Assembly: GCA_025506515.1 (NCBI GenBank)
Contig: CM046443.1
Span: forward strand, 41,343,331-41,407,330
DNA from: Flaveria trinervia
Lineage: Eukaryota > Streptophyta > Magnoliopsida > Asterales > Asteraceae
Direction of reading: 5' to 3'
DNA length: 64,000 nt
Both the position numbers and the translations under genes were made by a program. Shown in pieces: positions 1 through 12,200 of this stretch (within the stretch, counting starts at the first letter, position 1; each line of letters starts with the position of its first letter). The notes under the pieces are model-generated. The model worked only from the letters and a program-made list of their open reading frames with translations, was not told the origin of the DNA and did no database searches.

Positions 1-2515
1 GTTGATGGGAACTGTAATCATATTCCCATCTAACTATAGGTTCTAATTCTGGACCCTCAACCATCTGTAGAAAGGCAGTGCCTTTGGTAGGAGGTCTTTC
101 CTTGTCTTCCTGTCTTCTCAATCTCAACTCTTCTTCAATCTTGGCCTTTGCAGTTAGCTCAACTAGATGAAGGCTGCTGGGATTATTTCTGATGAGTGCA
201 ACAGCTTTAGAGTTGGAGGGGTTAGAGAATGGCTTCTCTGCTAACTCAACAATATCAACCTGCTGGAATGTAGCATAGAGGTTGCATTAAGTCTATTGAC
301 TTTGCCATTCTCCCTTTCCACAACAAAGTTGTGAGAAGTTTCATCGAATCTCCACTGGACTATTTTCTTTCTAGGCACAAAAGACTGACTGTGAATCTTG
401 TCCTCTTTCTTGGTGTCCAGCAGAGTCACCAGTTTCCTTCTAAGTTTCTTCCTTCATCATTTAATGAATCTGAGTTGAGGCCTAGAAGTCTAGCTACGTG
501 GTCCAGTGTTCCTTTAGGTAAATCAAGAAATTGATCTCTTATGAGGGAACAAGAGGATTCATCAACATAGGAAATGTTGACAGAATCTTCATCATGAGAC
601 TTCGCTCAGAGTTGTGCAGTTGATAAGCTTGGTCTTGATTACCTTGAACTCCTCAAAAGAGAGATATTGAGAAGGATGAGGGGATGGTTTGAATGGTTGT
701 TGGGTAGGTTGAGGTTCAGAGGTTCTGGGGAGAGTTTGGAGGATGGGAAGTTTAGGTGGTTGGGGTGATGAAGTGGATGTGGGCAAGGATGTGGGTTCAG
801 GGGTGAAGGGTTCGGTTTTAATGGAGAAGGGTAGGGGTGAGCGTTTAGGTTGTGGTTGAGTGGTTGTAGTGAAGGTCATCCCCTTTACCTTTCTACACAT
901 CTCTTTTTTCTTTCCCAGCCGGATGCCAGCCTTGATTTCACTGACAATCCGTTGGAGTGTCTCCTCAGACATGGGACCCACCTGCCTTCCAGAAAAGCCA
1001 TGGGCCCGAAGATAGTCTTTCATCCAGGCCTTTTCACTGAGCTTCCTGGTTGCAATGTCCCTAGCTTTTTCCTCCTTCTTCTTCTCCTTTATCTTTTCTC
1101 TTGCAGCCTTCTTTCTTTCTTTCTCCATTTGATCCTACTCTTTGTTGTAGAGCCATAGGATCGTCTTATCATTATGTGGAGAAGGTTCTTGAAGATTAAA
1201 GCCTTTGGAGAGTAGGAAATTTATCCTGTCTCTTCTCAGCTGTAGTTCAGCCTCCTTCTGTTTTTCTTCTTCTTTCTCCAAGGCCAACCTGGCTTCTTCT
1301 TCAAGTTTCAGCCGGGTTGCCTTCTACAGATTCACCATCTCCTTTAGTGGTAGCAGGAGTGTCTCTTCATTGGCAGCTCCCATTTGGATAAGCTGGTCAA
1401 TAATCCCTTCCCTTTTCTTATTGTTGATAGCCTCCTGATTGGCTGTAGTTGTTTTTGTGCTGGCAGCTAGCAACTTCTCAGTTGGAAGTCTTCCTTTCTT
1501 CTTAAGTTTCTCAATCTTTTCCGCTTCCTGAAGCTCTTCTGCAGTCATCTTTCTTTTCCCTTTATCCTTTGAAGAGCCTGACTGTGGTGGTTCTTAGAGA
1601 GTGGATTCTGATTGTGAGAGAGGTTGAGATGGTGTCTGGGATGGAGGTAGATTCAGAAAGTCCTTGCTGTTCACCTCAGATGCCATTTCAAGGATTGCAT
1701 CTGTGATGATCAGTTCCTCGGACATTTTAAACAATCCTTCCGTAGCTTCCATTTCAGCTTCGGAAGATTCAGCTTGTTCTTCCGAGGCTTTAACTTCAGC
1801 TTCGGAAGTTGGAGGAGATGCAGATTCTATCTCAACTATTTCAGTTGCTGGGCCATCAGTCCCCATTTCCCCTTCGAAATGAATCTTAGGTTCCATGTGG
1901 ACCTTAGGTTGACCAACTTCTTCCACAGTGGTAGAAGGTGCAGTCAGCCTCTGAAGCTCTTCAGCTCCGAAATAAAGCATTGCAGCATCTGGGCTTGGCT
2001 GATCGGTGGAGGATCTCAACAGAAACTTGGTGAAGAGTCTGTAGAGATCACTGAGCATCTTTGAGTCAATCTGAAGAATGACTTGAGATGGTTCAGACAC
2101 AGTAATGATAGGAGTAGATGAAGTTGAAGTTGAAGTGTGGCTCTATTGTGGGTCCTCAAGTGTTTGTCTCTGAACATTCTCCTCCTTTTTGGTAGCATCA
2201 TCTTGAGAGCTAGATGAGCTAGAGGAAGAAGTCAATGATACCTGAACAGGTACATGCCTAACAGACCTCTCTGTCTGTTTCTTAGCTAGTTTGGCCTTGA
2301 GATTGTCAATCTCAAGTTGCTGAGTGGCGGACCTTGCTTCTAAAGTCCTAACCAAAGATTCAAGGTTTGAGACTTTAGATAGAAGGTTGTAAATGAGGAG
2401 TTGCATGCTTCCCTCATTTTCTTTTGAAGAATCACAGGGAGATGAGGTAACATACCTGGTATGTTCAGCCTCACAATCTTCTAAGTGTATCCCAATTTTG
2501 TGATCAGAGTCATAA
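1..2515 (-). pseudogene. Element Z: accessory ORF3 fragment of a Sirevirus-like Copia element
   Basis: Broken coding sequence read right to left. The N-terminal part near 2406-2270 is a coiled coil with heptad-like leucines (KVSNLESLVRTLE), followed by a Ser run and acidic Glu/Ser-rich sequence (2100-1594). A Lys/Glu-rich helical block (1548-1324 and 1128-900) contains GFSGRQVGPMS near 1000-960, and a Pro/Thr-rich stretch (900-690) follows. A W-x-F module (KIVQWRFDE) lies near 365-300. The same order is seen in ORF3 of A and B, but Z is clearly more diverged, so it is a related family. Stops and frame changes separate the blocks. No LTR is visible; the window edge cuts the 3' side and element A abuts the other side near 2515-2570. 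Function unknown; the label accessory or 'env-like' comes only from its place downstream of pol in related elements. Confidence 0.7.
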
Positions 2516-2559
2516 CATGCTCTTTACTGAGCATAGTGCATTGTTCTCAAGCCCGGGGT

Positions 2560-5500
2560 GGTCATTCCTCATGAGCATATTCTTCTTAGAGCCCCCACGA
2601 AAAGGAACATGTACAAGATGGATTTGCAAGAAACATCTCCCTCTAGAGAAGTTTCATGCTTTCTGTCTAAAGCTAATAGTGATGAGTCTTTCCTATGGCA
2701 TAAAAGAATGTGCCATGTAAACTTTAAAAACATGAATAAACTTATTAAGAATGATTTGGTAACTGGAATGCCAAAGAAAGAGTTTACAAGTGATGACCAT
2801 TATGTTGCATGCCTGAAAGGGAAGCAACATAAGGTATCTCACAAGCCTAAGGAAAGGAACTCCATCACTACACCCCTACACTTGTTACATATGGATCTCT
2901 TTGGCCCCACCAGTGTAATGAGTCTAGGAAGGACTCTTACTGTTTAGTGATCACAGATGACTTTACAAGATTCACTTGGGTCTTTTTCCTTCGAACTAAG
3001 GATGAGACTCCTGAGATTCTGAAGAATTTCATCTTGAAGATTGAGAATCAATCTGATCACAAGGTCAAAATCATAAGATGTGATCAGGGAACTGAATTCA
3101 AGAACCAAATCCTTGATGCATTCTGTGATGAAAAAGGTATTACAAGACAATACAATGCTCTCAGGACTCCTTAGCAGAATGGTGTTGCTGAGAGGAGAAA
3201 CAGGACACTGATTGAAGCTGCAAGAACCATGCTGTCTGACTCTAAGCTGCCCATCACCTTCTAGGCAGAGGCAGTCAACACTGCCTGCTATGTGCAGAAA
3301 AGAGTTTTAGTAGTTAAGACTCATGGCAAGACTCCTTATGAACTTTGGCACAAGAGGAAACCTTTCATTGGTTTTCTCAGGTCATTTGGTTGTCCTTACA
3401 CCATCTTGAATACCAAGGATCAAATTGCCAAATTTGCTAAGAAATCAGATGATGGACACTTCATTGGATACTCTTCCCAAGCTAAGGCTTACAGAGTATA
3501 CAATCTTAGAACTAGAATTGTTAAGGAGTCAGCAAATGTGACTTTCAATGAACACACACCATGTGTGGCTGGTTCTGGTCCTGATTGGCTCTTTGATCTT
3601 GATTTAGTTACCAACTGTTTTAACAAATCTTATGAGACTGTTTTAGGATCTGCAGAAAATTTAAATACAGGTGATCCTGATCCAAGATTTGAGCTGAGAA
3701 GACCTTCAAGTAACACATCTTCAGCTCCAGTTGGAACTACTTCTGCAAATGAGGTTTCTATCAGCACCACAATGACAAACGCAGCTCTGTATACCTTCAA
3801 ATTCCAGCTCAAAGGCTCCACAACCAGATAAAGATGCTTCAATTGCAGAAGAAAATGTTGGTAGTGGTGACAGTGATCAAGACTTTCTTGATGCTGATAA
3901 CCACTCCATAGATGACAACATCAATGATATCCACACTCCTTGGATCAAGTCTCTCTTGATAAGTGTGCTAATGTGGTGGGTGAAACCTCTATGCCAGATC
4001 TAAATTTCTCTAATTTAGATCTTTCTTAGCAACTTGCTGTGATCCCTTAGCTAAGGATCCACAAGTCCCACCCTACCACAAACATCATTGGAGATGTTGT
4101 CACAAGGTAAGACCAAGAGGACAAACCCATGAAGCAAATGTTTGTCTCCACTCTTGTTTCTTATCCCAGATAGAGCCAAAGAAAGTTGATGAGGCTCTAA
4201 ATGATGGATGTTGGGTTGAAGCTATGCAACAGGAGCTGCTTCAATTCAAAAGGCAGAAAGTTTAGAACCTTTGTCCTCTTCCTCATGGGAAGACTACCAT
4301 TGGAACCAAATGGGTGTCTAGGAATAAGAAGGATGATAGAGGCATTATCATCAAGAACAAAGCTAGACTAGTTGTTCAAGGGTACACACAAGAAGAAGGG
4401 ATTGACTATACAAATGTCTTTGCTCCTATAGCAAGACTAGAAGCTGTTAGGATATTCTTGGCATTTGCTGCATCCAAGAACTTCAAGGTCTTTCAACTTG
4501 ATGTGAAGTGTGCTTTTCTATATGGAGTGATTGATGAGGAAGTGTATGTCAAATAGCCACCTGGTTTTGTAGATCCTGATCATCCTGATTATGTCTGCAA
4601 GCTTGACAAAGCTCTTTATGGGCTGCATCAGGCACCTAGGAAGTGGTATGAGACACTATCTGAGTATCTTTGCAAACATGGATATAGGAGAGGTACTATA
4701 GATGGAACTCTCTTCATCAAAGGACAAGAAAATGACATATTGCTAGTTCAAGTATATGTGGATGACATCATCTTTGGTTCAACTAATCCAAAGCTCTACA
4801 AAGACTTTGAGAAGCTGATGAAAGACAGATTTGAAATAAGTGCCATAGGGGAACTTAATTTCTTTTTGGGAATTCAAGTGAAGCAAGTTGAAGATGGCAT
4901 CTTCATTAGTCAGTCAAAGTATGTTCAGGACATACTCAAGAGTTTCAACATGACTAATTGTAAGATTGCTAAGACACCCATAGCAAGAAACCGCTCCCTT
5001 GGACCTGATCTTGAGGGAGAGTGTGTAGATGAACACTTATACAGGGTTATGATTGGGTCTCTTATGTATCTTATTGCTAGCATGCTTGCTATTATGTTTG
5101 CCACTTGTATTTGTGCAAGATATCAAGCCAACCCTAAGATGTCTCACCTTATCACCGTTAAGAGGATTCTAAGATACCTCAAAGGTGCTTTAACACTTGG
5201 TCTGTGATATCCTAAGAATTCTGACTTCAATCTGTATGCATATATAGATAGTGATTATGGTGGTTGCAACATGACTGCAAAGTCCACATCTGGGGGATGT
5301 TAGTTTCTTGGTGGAAGGGTTGTCTCATGGCAATGCAAGAAACAATCTTGTGTCTCTGCATCAACTGCTGAAGCTGAATACATTGTTGCTACAAGCTGTT
5401 GTGCTCAAGTGCTTTGGATTCAGAATCACATGCTGGACTATGGGTTCAACTTCAAGGAGACTCCCATTCACATAGACAACAATAGTGCTATCTCAATCAC

Positions 5501-5700
5501 AGAGTATCCGGTGTAGCACTCAAGGACCAAACACATCAACATCAGGTATCATTTAATAAGAGATAATTATGAAAAGGGATTAATTAAACTAGTCAAAGTT
5601 CACACAGATGAACAATATGCTGATCTATTCACAAAGGCCTTTGATGAACAAAGATTTAAATATCTTGTATCAGCTATTGGGATGATCAACTTTGAGTAGG
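2560..5700 (+). pseudogene. Element A: 5'-truncated Copia pol (integrase, reverse transcriptase, RNase H)
   Basis: Sirevirus-like Copia polyprotein that once integrated and reverse-transcribed the element. It begins inside the GAG-pre-integrase region. The integrase zinc motif has WHKRMCH, but the first Cys of the expected CxxC is Tyr (DDHYVAC, ~2795-2812). Integrase core: HMDLFGP (~2888), RCDQGTEF (~3078) and the downstream Glu (GVAERRN, ~3182). RT: QEEGIDYTNVFAP (~4393), LDVKCAFLYG (~4498), YVDDIIFGS (~4755). RNase H: DSDYGGC (~5248), SASTAEAEY (~5358), HIDNNSA (~5470). gag and protease are absent. In-frame stops occur near 2945, 3172, 3263, 4265, 4553, 5206, 5301 and 5513, and the part between integrase and RT is shifted, so it is dead. 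Its closest relative here is B's pol. Confidence 0.92.
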
Positions 5701-6227
5701 CTTTTCTTAAAACTAATTCTTATTATTTCTTAAAACATGTGTGTCCTAAGTTGTCTAGTTCATCACTTTCATAAGCTCTTGTTTTCTTTGGATGAAAATC
5801 TTTTTGAAGACTTTCCTTGGAGTTATGAAAATTTTGATCCTTCGGAAGTTATGTTTTTAACTTCAAAAGAAAATTATGCCTTCAAAACAAATGACTGTCT
5901 AACAAATTTTACCTTCGGAAGAGATTTCTAAAATATCTTCTGAAGCTTAAATGGTTGTCTAAGACACTTATATGTTTTCAAGGACCTTTATCTTCCAAAG
6001 CAATATTAATTCTCGAAAGCTTTGTTCTTTTGTGTACAAAGCATTCAAGTCTTAATTTATCTTCCAAAACAAAATTTCCAAAACTCTCAGGAAATTCTTC
6101 CGAAGTAATTTTAGCTTCGGAAGCTTTTTCATTAAAACTTCCGAAGATAATTTACCTTTGGAAGCTTTTTGACTTCCAAGAAAACTACTTTTTGAGCAAA
6201 AGTAAACTACTTTTTCAGAGGTGGGAC
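5701..6227 (+). other. Element A spacer between pol and ORF3, rich in CTTC(C/G)GAAG
   Basis: AT-rich noncoding block after the pol stop. It carries repeated 9-bp odd palindromes CTTCGGAAG / CTTCCGAAG (near 5839, 5922, 6100, 6114, 6141) and many one-mismatch versions (CTTCTGAAG, CTTTGGAAG). The block resumes at 9020-9204 after the solo LTR and ends at the ORF3 start. The matching block of element B is 40191-41089 plus 17886-17925. The same motif is clustered in the LTRs of A and B. Confidence 0.7.
6223..6227. repeat. Target-site duplication GGGAC, left copy
   Basis: GGGAC lies directly before TGTAACACC and is repeated exactly at 9020-9024 directly after the terminal TTACA. Element B has the unoccupied site (GTCCC at 40331-40335 on the plus strand) with matching flanks on both sides. 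Confidence 0.9.
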
Positions 6228-6892
6228 TGTAACACCCCGAAATTTCTATTTAAACGGAAGGAAAAGAAAAGTAAGTGGAACGAATAGAAATTGTGCACAA
6301 GTGGAAGGGAAAAGGTGTACAAAGTACAAATCTTATTATTTTAAGATATTAAAGGGCATGGTCGCCCATATCAAAGCAGAAAGCTGCTTTGCTCTCGGAG
6401 GAAGAAGAAGAGAGAGAGAGAGAGAGAGCCCGGTTCTAGAGAGAGAAAGAGGAAGAAGAAGCTGAAAAAGGTAAGTCTTCTCTTGTTTGAGCTCGGTTTT
6501 AGCTGAATATTGAGTTCTTGACCGAAGTTCTGGTTGTTTAGAGTTTGTTTTCGGGATTCAAAGAGCTGAATCGAAGTGGGTCTTGAACTGGAAGAGTGTT
6601 GTTCAAAAGCTGCTCAAGGTGAGTTTCTAGAACCCCTTTTTTACTGATTTTCAACTGATTTGGGGCTATTATGCATACGATGTAAGCATCTTTTAAAGAA
6701 ACCTTGGGTTTACAACTTTATGTAAGAATGTTGTATGTATGTATGTATGTTATAGTGATGATTATGGGTTAGAGATGATGTTTAGCATGCTTAGATGGCC
6801 TTAGTATGTTAGATTTGTGTTTGGGTATGATTAGAATGGTAATCGGGTGAAATTGGTAACATAGAAAGATTTCAGAATGTTTGATGAGCATG

Positions 6893-7410
6893 AACAGTGG
6901 TCCATGCGCCTAGAGGTGGCTCATGCGCCCAAACAGTTGTCCATGCATCCAACATGAGAGACCAGACGCCTAAGTGTTGGCCATGCGCCCAAGGGTGGGT
7001 CATGCGCCCAAACAGTGGCCCATGCGCCTAGCATGTTGGCCCATGCGTCTAAGTATTGGCCATGCGCCCAAGTATTGGCGATGCGCCTAAACAGTGGCCC
7101 ATGTGTCGAAGTATTGGCCATGCGCCCAAGTGTGGACCATGCGCCTAAACAGTGCCCATGCGTCCCAATGAATGAAACGGCTAAGTGTTGGTCATGCGCC
7201 TAAACAGTGCGCATGCGCCCAAGTGCTTGAAATGACTAAGTATTGGCCATGCGCCTAAACAGTGCCCATGCGCCCAAGTGCTTGAAACGGCTAAGTGTTG
7301 GTGATGCGCCTGAACAGGGCAGAAACGCCCAAACAGTGCCTATGCGCCCAGACTGTTTTATACTTAGAATGTATATGCTCATGCGCCTGGAAGGACCCAT
7401 GCGCCCACTT
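6893..7410 (+). repeat. Degenerate CATGCGCC(T/C)AAACAGTG minisatellite in the solo LTR
   Basis: More than twenty imperfect units built on 'catgcgcc', alternating with 'aaacagtggc', 'aagtattggc' or 'aagtgcttgaaa'. Unit length varies and two longer sub-blocks repeat near 7180-7320. Open frames over it (for example minus 7121-6921) result from the repeat having no stops and are not proteins. Confidence 0.85.
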
Positions 7411-7826
7411 TGGACTTGAGGTTTTCTAAGTCGATTTTAAGGGGTATAATGGAGAGATAGGCCTGGTTATGATGTGATGCCTTATGTTTGATGTGTATTA
7501 TGCATGTATGATGTGCCTGTATTTGTGATGGTGTATGTTTATGTTTATGTATGTTCCTTATTATGTATGTATGTCTTCCCTTGGCTTTGCGTTGAACGTT
7601 AATAAATGTAATGAAAGTATTATTTAACGTAAAGTGGAAGATAATGAAAACAGGAACGTAAATGAATGAATGCATGCATGAATGAATGAATAAAAGAGAG
7701 AAGTATAGAGAGGCTTGAAAGCAATATGTGCACGGCTATTAATGCCTTAAGCTCTACCATGTGAGTTCAGCAAATCCTAAAGTGTGCACGCAAGGGTTCC
7801 AGTCTTTATGACTGACCTTCAGAGGT

Positions 7827-7925
7827 GTTACCCATTTCTATGGGGGTGTCACCCATTTTTATGGGTGTTGTTACCCACTTGGTGGGGGTGTTGTTACCCA
7901 CTTTGGTGGGGGTGTTGTTACGCAA
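7827..7925 (+). repeat. Short GTTACCCA(C/T)TT tandem repeats
   Basis: Four to five units of about 26 bp of the form 'ggtgttgttacccacttt', slightly diverged, ending at 'gttacgcaag'. They lie in the 3' half of the solo LTR between two other repeat blocks. Confidence 0.75.
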
Positions 7926-7994
7926 GTTATGTATAACTTCGGGGGTGTGGCATAAAGCCAAGCATATGTATGAGGTGAGCGACTCTATGTCGCA

Positions 7995-8375
7995 ACAGAC
8001 TCGAAAGAGGTCCTTGTCGCGTATCCCGGTACTGTGTCAGTCTTCGGACATGAGTCGGGGGTTTGTGAGCAGGCCTCGGCACAGTATCAGTCTTTGGACA
8101 TGAGTCGGGGATATTGCATGAGACAGGATATAGATCGCGTACTCCGGTATTGTGTCGGTCTTCAGACATGAGTCGGGGGTTTGTGAGCAGGCCCTGGCAC
8201 AATATCATTCTTCGGACACGAGTTGGGAGTATTGCATATGACGAAAGTGACGGATGATGAGATCCATGTCGTGTATCCCGGTACTGTGTCAGTCTTCGGA
8301 CATGAGTCAAGGGTTTGTTTATCAGGCCCCGGTACTGTGTCAGCTTTCGAGCATGAGTCGGGGATATTGCAAGAG
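7995..8375 (+). repeat. Higher-order repeat with core CGGACATGAGTCGGG, six subunits
   Basis: Core occurrences near 8045, 8095, 8160, 8213, 8297 and 8347. Subunits alternate in flanking sequence: one type continues 'ggtttgtgagcaggcc', the other 'gatattgca', giving about three two-subunit units of 115-135 bp. The open minus frame at 8379-7927 merely reads this repeat. Confidence 0.75.
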
Positions 8376-9019
8376 ACAAGATTCGAGTAATAATGAGTAA
8401 TGAATGAAAGATAATGTATGAAAGAACGAACGTATGAATGAACGTAAATGAATTATCGTAATAATGTACTGAACGGGATCCTCGTCATTCGACCTCAGTA
8501 ATCGTGGCTGAGTGCCACGAAGAGGGTAAAGTCTGACCGGATCTAGGAAGAAAAGTGAACGATAATGTAATACATTGAATGAACAAAGCTAATGAACGTA
8601 ATGACGAAGATAATAATAATATTATCTGTATGTACGTATGATGCATGATCACGAACGATTGTAAGGTATAGCATGTTTTTGAAATAAAGTAATGAACGGT
8701 TTTAACAAAGAAAAGTATCTTTTATTATAAAACTAGAACTCACTCAGCGTCGCTGACTTTTGTATGCATGATAGTTGGCAGGTATATGTTGATGTTGAGG
8801 AGTTGCAGACATGGATGCATAAGCTACTGGGAGCATTTTGAGGCTGGCATCCGTATTTTGACATGTCTTGTATTTTGAGATGAAAACAAATGTTGTAATT
8901 GACATGTTTTTAATTTTAAATGAAAGTTTTAAATTCCGCTGCAAAATTAATGTATGTTCTATAATGTTTTATGTGCGATGAACCACCAGCTGTAAGCGTC
9001 CCGGGAACAGTGCCTTACA

Positions 9020-9204
9020 GGGACCGACATCTGGATCTCAAAGTTTATTTTCTTTCATTAAACTTCGTCTGAAATCCTTTTCACATATAAACCCAACGGT
9101 TTCCCCCTCTTTCTATCATCTGCTTCTTCCTCCAAACCTAAAACCCCAAATTTCTCTCTGAAATTTCTTTCTTCTTTCTTTCTTCATCCTTAAGCTACCT
9201 CACA
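9020..9204 (+). other. Element A spacer, second part (leader of ORF3)
   Basis: Continuation of the spacer after the second GGGAC. It is CT-rich ('tttctttcttctttctttc' near 9168) and runs up to the ATG at 9205. The reverse complement of 40191-40340 plus 17886-17925 matches it, which places the array insertion in element B within this leader. Confidence 0.7.
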
Positions 9205-12200
9205 ATGGCCAACCCCATTCACAGAAATGACCCGAACTTTACCATGCAGCTCCATAGGCAACACAACCAGGTTGCTTTATTAAGCTCTAAGAAAGATCCT
9301 GATTTCTCAAAGGTTTGCTGTTTCTTAGCTTTGTCCAACTACTTCACCTCCCTAACCATTGATCCTCCACTTTATGAGGATCATCTGCTTGAATTCTGGA
9401 AAACCTGCCAAGAGGTCGTAATAGATGGGGAGAAGGCACTGTCTGCCACAACGCAGGGGAGAACAGTCTTCATCACTCCAGCCATCATCAACATGCATCT
9501 TCAGCTGGATGATGAAGAAGGTGAGGTGTTCTTCCCCAAAGAAGCTGTCAAATATTCTTTTGAGCAGATGGGGTATAAGGGAGATTACTCTGTCATGACC
9601 TTCAGGAAAGGGAAGGTCTCATCCTAGTGGAGATTCCTACTCCATGTGGTTATCCATAGCTTATCAAACAAGCATGCTGGATGGGACCAGATTCCTGAGG
9701 ATCTCTCCTTCATTATCCATGGAATGATTCAGGGGGTCAAGTTCAGGTATTCTCAATTTTTTTATACTAACTTACTTGCAAACTTAGACTCCTTAGAATA
9801 TTACGTGTTTCCTAGATATGTCCAGTACATTCTTAACTGTGAACTGGGCTCACAGTTAAGGGGAACAAGTATCATTCGTAAACTGGGACAGATGAAGCAC
9901 GATATCTTTAAAATATTAAGAAAGCCTACTATTGGCTTCTCAGGGGTAGAAACAGCCCTGGTCCCAAAAATGTTAGAGCTCATTGCTTAAGGTGACAACC
10001 TAGCAGCACCAGCTAGTGTTGAACCCACACATGCTACTTCCCAAGCACCTACACAACCAAAAATTACCAACACCTACCAAAGAAAATCCCTGTTCAGACT
10101 ATTCAGTCTACGAAGGCCCCCATACACTCACCCATACACTCACCCATACAGGAGGAAGTGGACACTAGAGCTCCCACTTCCCATGAGGAGTAGACCACTC
10201 CCATCTCTTCAAGGATTAATGCCGAGGTTCCTCATGCTCAACCTGATTAGCTCATTAGCCACCTCTCCCAAACTACCTTAAGCCATCACTCTGAGTCTCA
10301 ACATTTAAGTGATCAACCTTCAGGGGACAGTTACCATCCCCAACCTTTAGATCTCAATCAACCTATCCCTAACCTTGACTTCTATACTGATAAAGATTTA
10401 GGTTTTAGTGAGTACCATGATTCTCTCTTCTTTTCCCTTACTCAAAGAGAGATGAGTGCTCCTGAGTGTCTTACTTCTAGCCCACATCAGTCACCTACAA
10501 CTGAGGTGGACACTTCTGAACCTATTCAGGATGTCCATATGGAAGAGGCTCTCACTTTTGAACGTGATTACATTATTAAGACCTCAACCATGGCAACTTA
10601 GCCCACTAACATCTCAACTGAGACTGCCAGTGAGCAGAGGAAATCTAGGAGCCAAGAACCTCAAGCTGGTGGGGAGAGAGAGGACTTTGGTCCAATCATC
10701 TTATCCCCCAATGATTCTTCTGATGAAGATGAGGGGAATTTAAGACTAAAGGTTCGAAAACTGTCTAAAACATGCACCTATTTAGTCTCCAAGGTTAGTC
10801 ACCTTGAATCTCAAGTGACTACCTTGCACAACAGAGTCAATGATTAGCAACTTCAGATTTCATATCTTAAGGAAAAACTAGTTGGGAGACCTTTAAGAAG
10901 AGCTCAACTAGGAACACAAGAACCTGTGGATGTGATTGACCTAACTCCTGGCTCACCTATGCAAGTGGGTGATGCTACCAAAAAGGGGGAGAAAGTCATT
11001 ACAACTACAAAACCTGGGAGTTCTTTAGAGAGAATGGACACTAAGGACTCACCATCCTCACTTGCAATTGTGCATTCTCAGTAACCTCCTCAAATTCACA
11101 TTGATGTGGACTATGCAGACTCCTTCATATAGAGTCTATTTGAGGATGGGATACCAAGGGCTATGTCATCTCCACCATCCTCCTATCACATCATTGGGTG
11201 GAGGTATGACAGCAACAGGAAAGCCCTAATCATCATGAAAGTTCAAGGACAGCAGGAGATCTTCAATTTTCAGTCCCTGAACTATTATGATAGTTTGGAT
11301 TTAGTCAACATGCCACTTGTCAACCCAATCCAATCAAGACAAGCTGATAAGTTGGCTCAAAGAATCCAAGACCAGATCACTACAGAGTTTAGCCTTAGAA
11401 GAAGACTGTGGGAATCGGGCAATATCATCGGTCAGCTGGATGTTGAGGCAGACCCTAAGATTAGCTTCATAGGGGAAACCTTGACTCAAGGCCTAGTGAC
11501 AGAACTTGGGAGCCCAGTCTTATCACCAACAACTGCTGCAAAGATCAATGCCCTTTTTGAGACACCTGCTGGTGAAGGTGCTTCTCAACCTCTCTCTGGC
11601 TAGAGCTCAAAAGCTGCATCAAGCAATAAAGGCCAAAGCTCTCTCCACCCTGAGTCATAATGGTCTGTGAGTGATAAAGGGAAAAGAAAGATGACATATG
11701 AGGAGATTGAGGACGAGAAAAGAGAGAGGAAAAGGAAGCTGAGGGGAGAAGGTTCCTCTTCTAGGTCTACAAGACTCATGGAGACTGCAATCAGGGCTGC
11801 CCCCAGACCAGATACTCAGAATGATGAGTTAAGGGTAGTCAGTATAAACTATCCGCAGATAAGGAACTGTGACATAGATAGTGTCATCTCTCTCCCCTTG
11901 GATGAGTTGAATGAACTGGTTGACCTGGATAGGTCAAAGGAGAAGAAGGAGGTAGAAGATGTAGAGCTTCTAGTACAAATCAAAGAAGAAAGAAGAAAGA
12001 AAAGATTGTACAAGCATGTGCCTACCCTCTCCCTAGTTCAAGAAAGTCCTTCACAAGAGGATGTGGTTCAACAAGAACCTCAGGTAGATAAAGAAGAAGA
12101 AAGGATCAAGATGATTAACTACCTGAGTGCAACAGGCCTCTATCAGGCAGAAGCACTTCTTCCGTTGTCTTATGACTATGTTGAGTTTGAGTATCTCAAA

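Larger units (their letters stand above)
6228..9019 (+). repeat. Solo LTR, 2.79 kb, F family (TGTAACACCCC...CCTTACA)
   Basis: Starts TGTAACACC, ends CTTACA, and is flanked by a perfect 5-bp duplication, with the empty site preserved in B. No gag, pol or primer-binding site lies inside, so it is a solo LTR formed by LTR-LTR recombination. It resembles the LTR pieces at 55610-56252 and 56564-58332 (same start, a purine microsatellite near 6411, 'gtctttatgactgac' near 7803). Long LTRs with this start are typical of plant Gypsy elements; with no internal region the lineage is an inference. Three repeat blocks lie inside (listed separately). Confidence 0.88.

Noticed and set aside
5839..6150. Heat-shock elements (alternating GAA/TTC)
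   Set aside because: The motif is TTC-S-GAA with a one-base spacer; heat-shock elements need a two-base spacing (TTCnnGAA) in series.
6893..7410. CRISPR-like array of short repeats
   Set aside because: Units are degenerate, spacers are not unique and are themselves repeats, there are no cas genes, and the context is a plant LTR.
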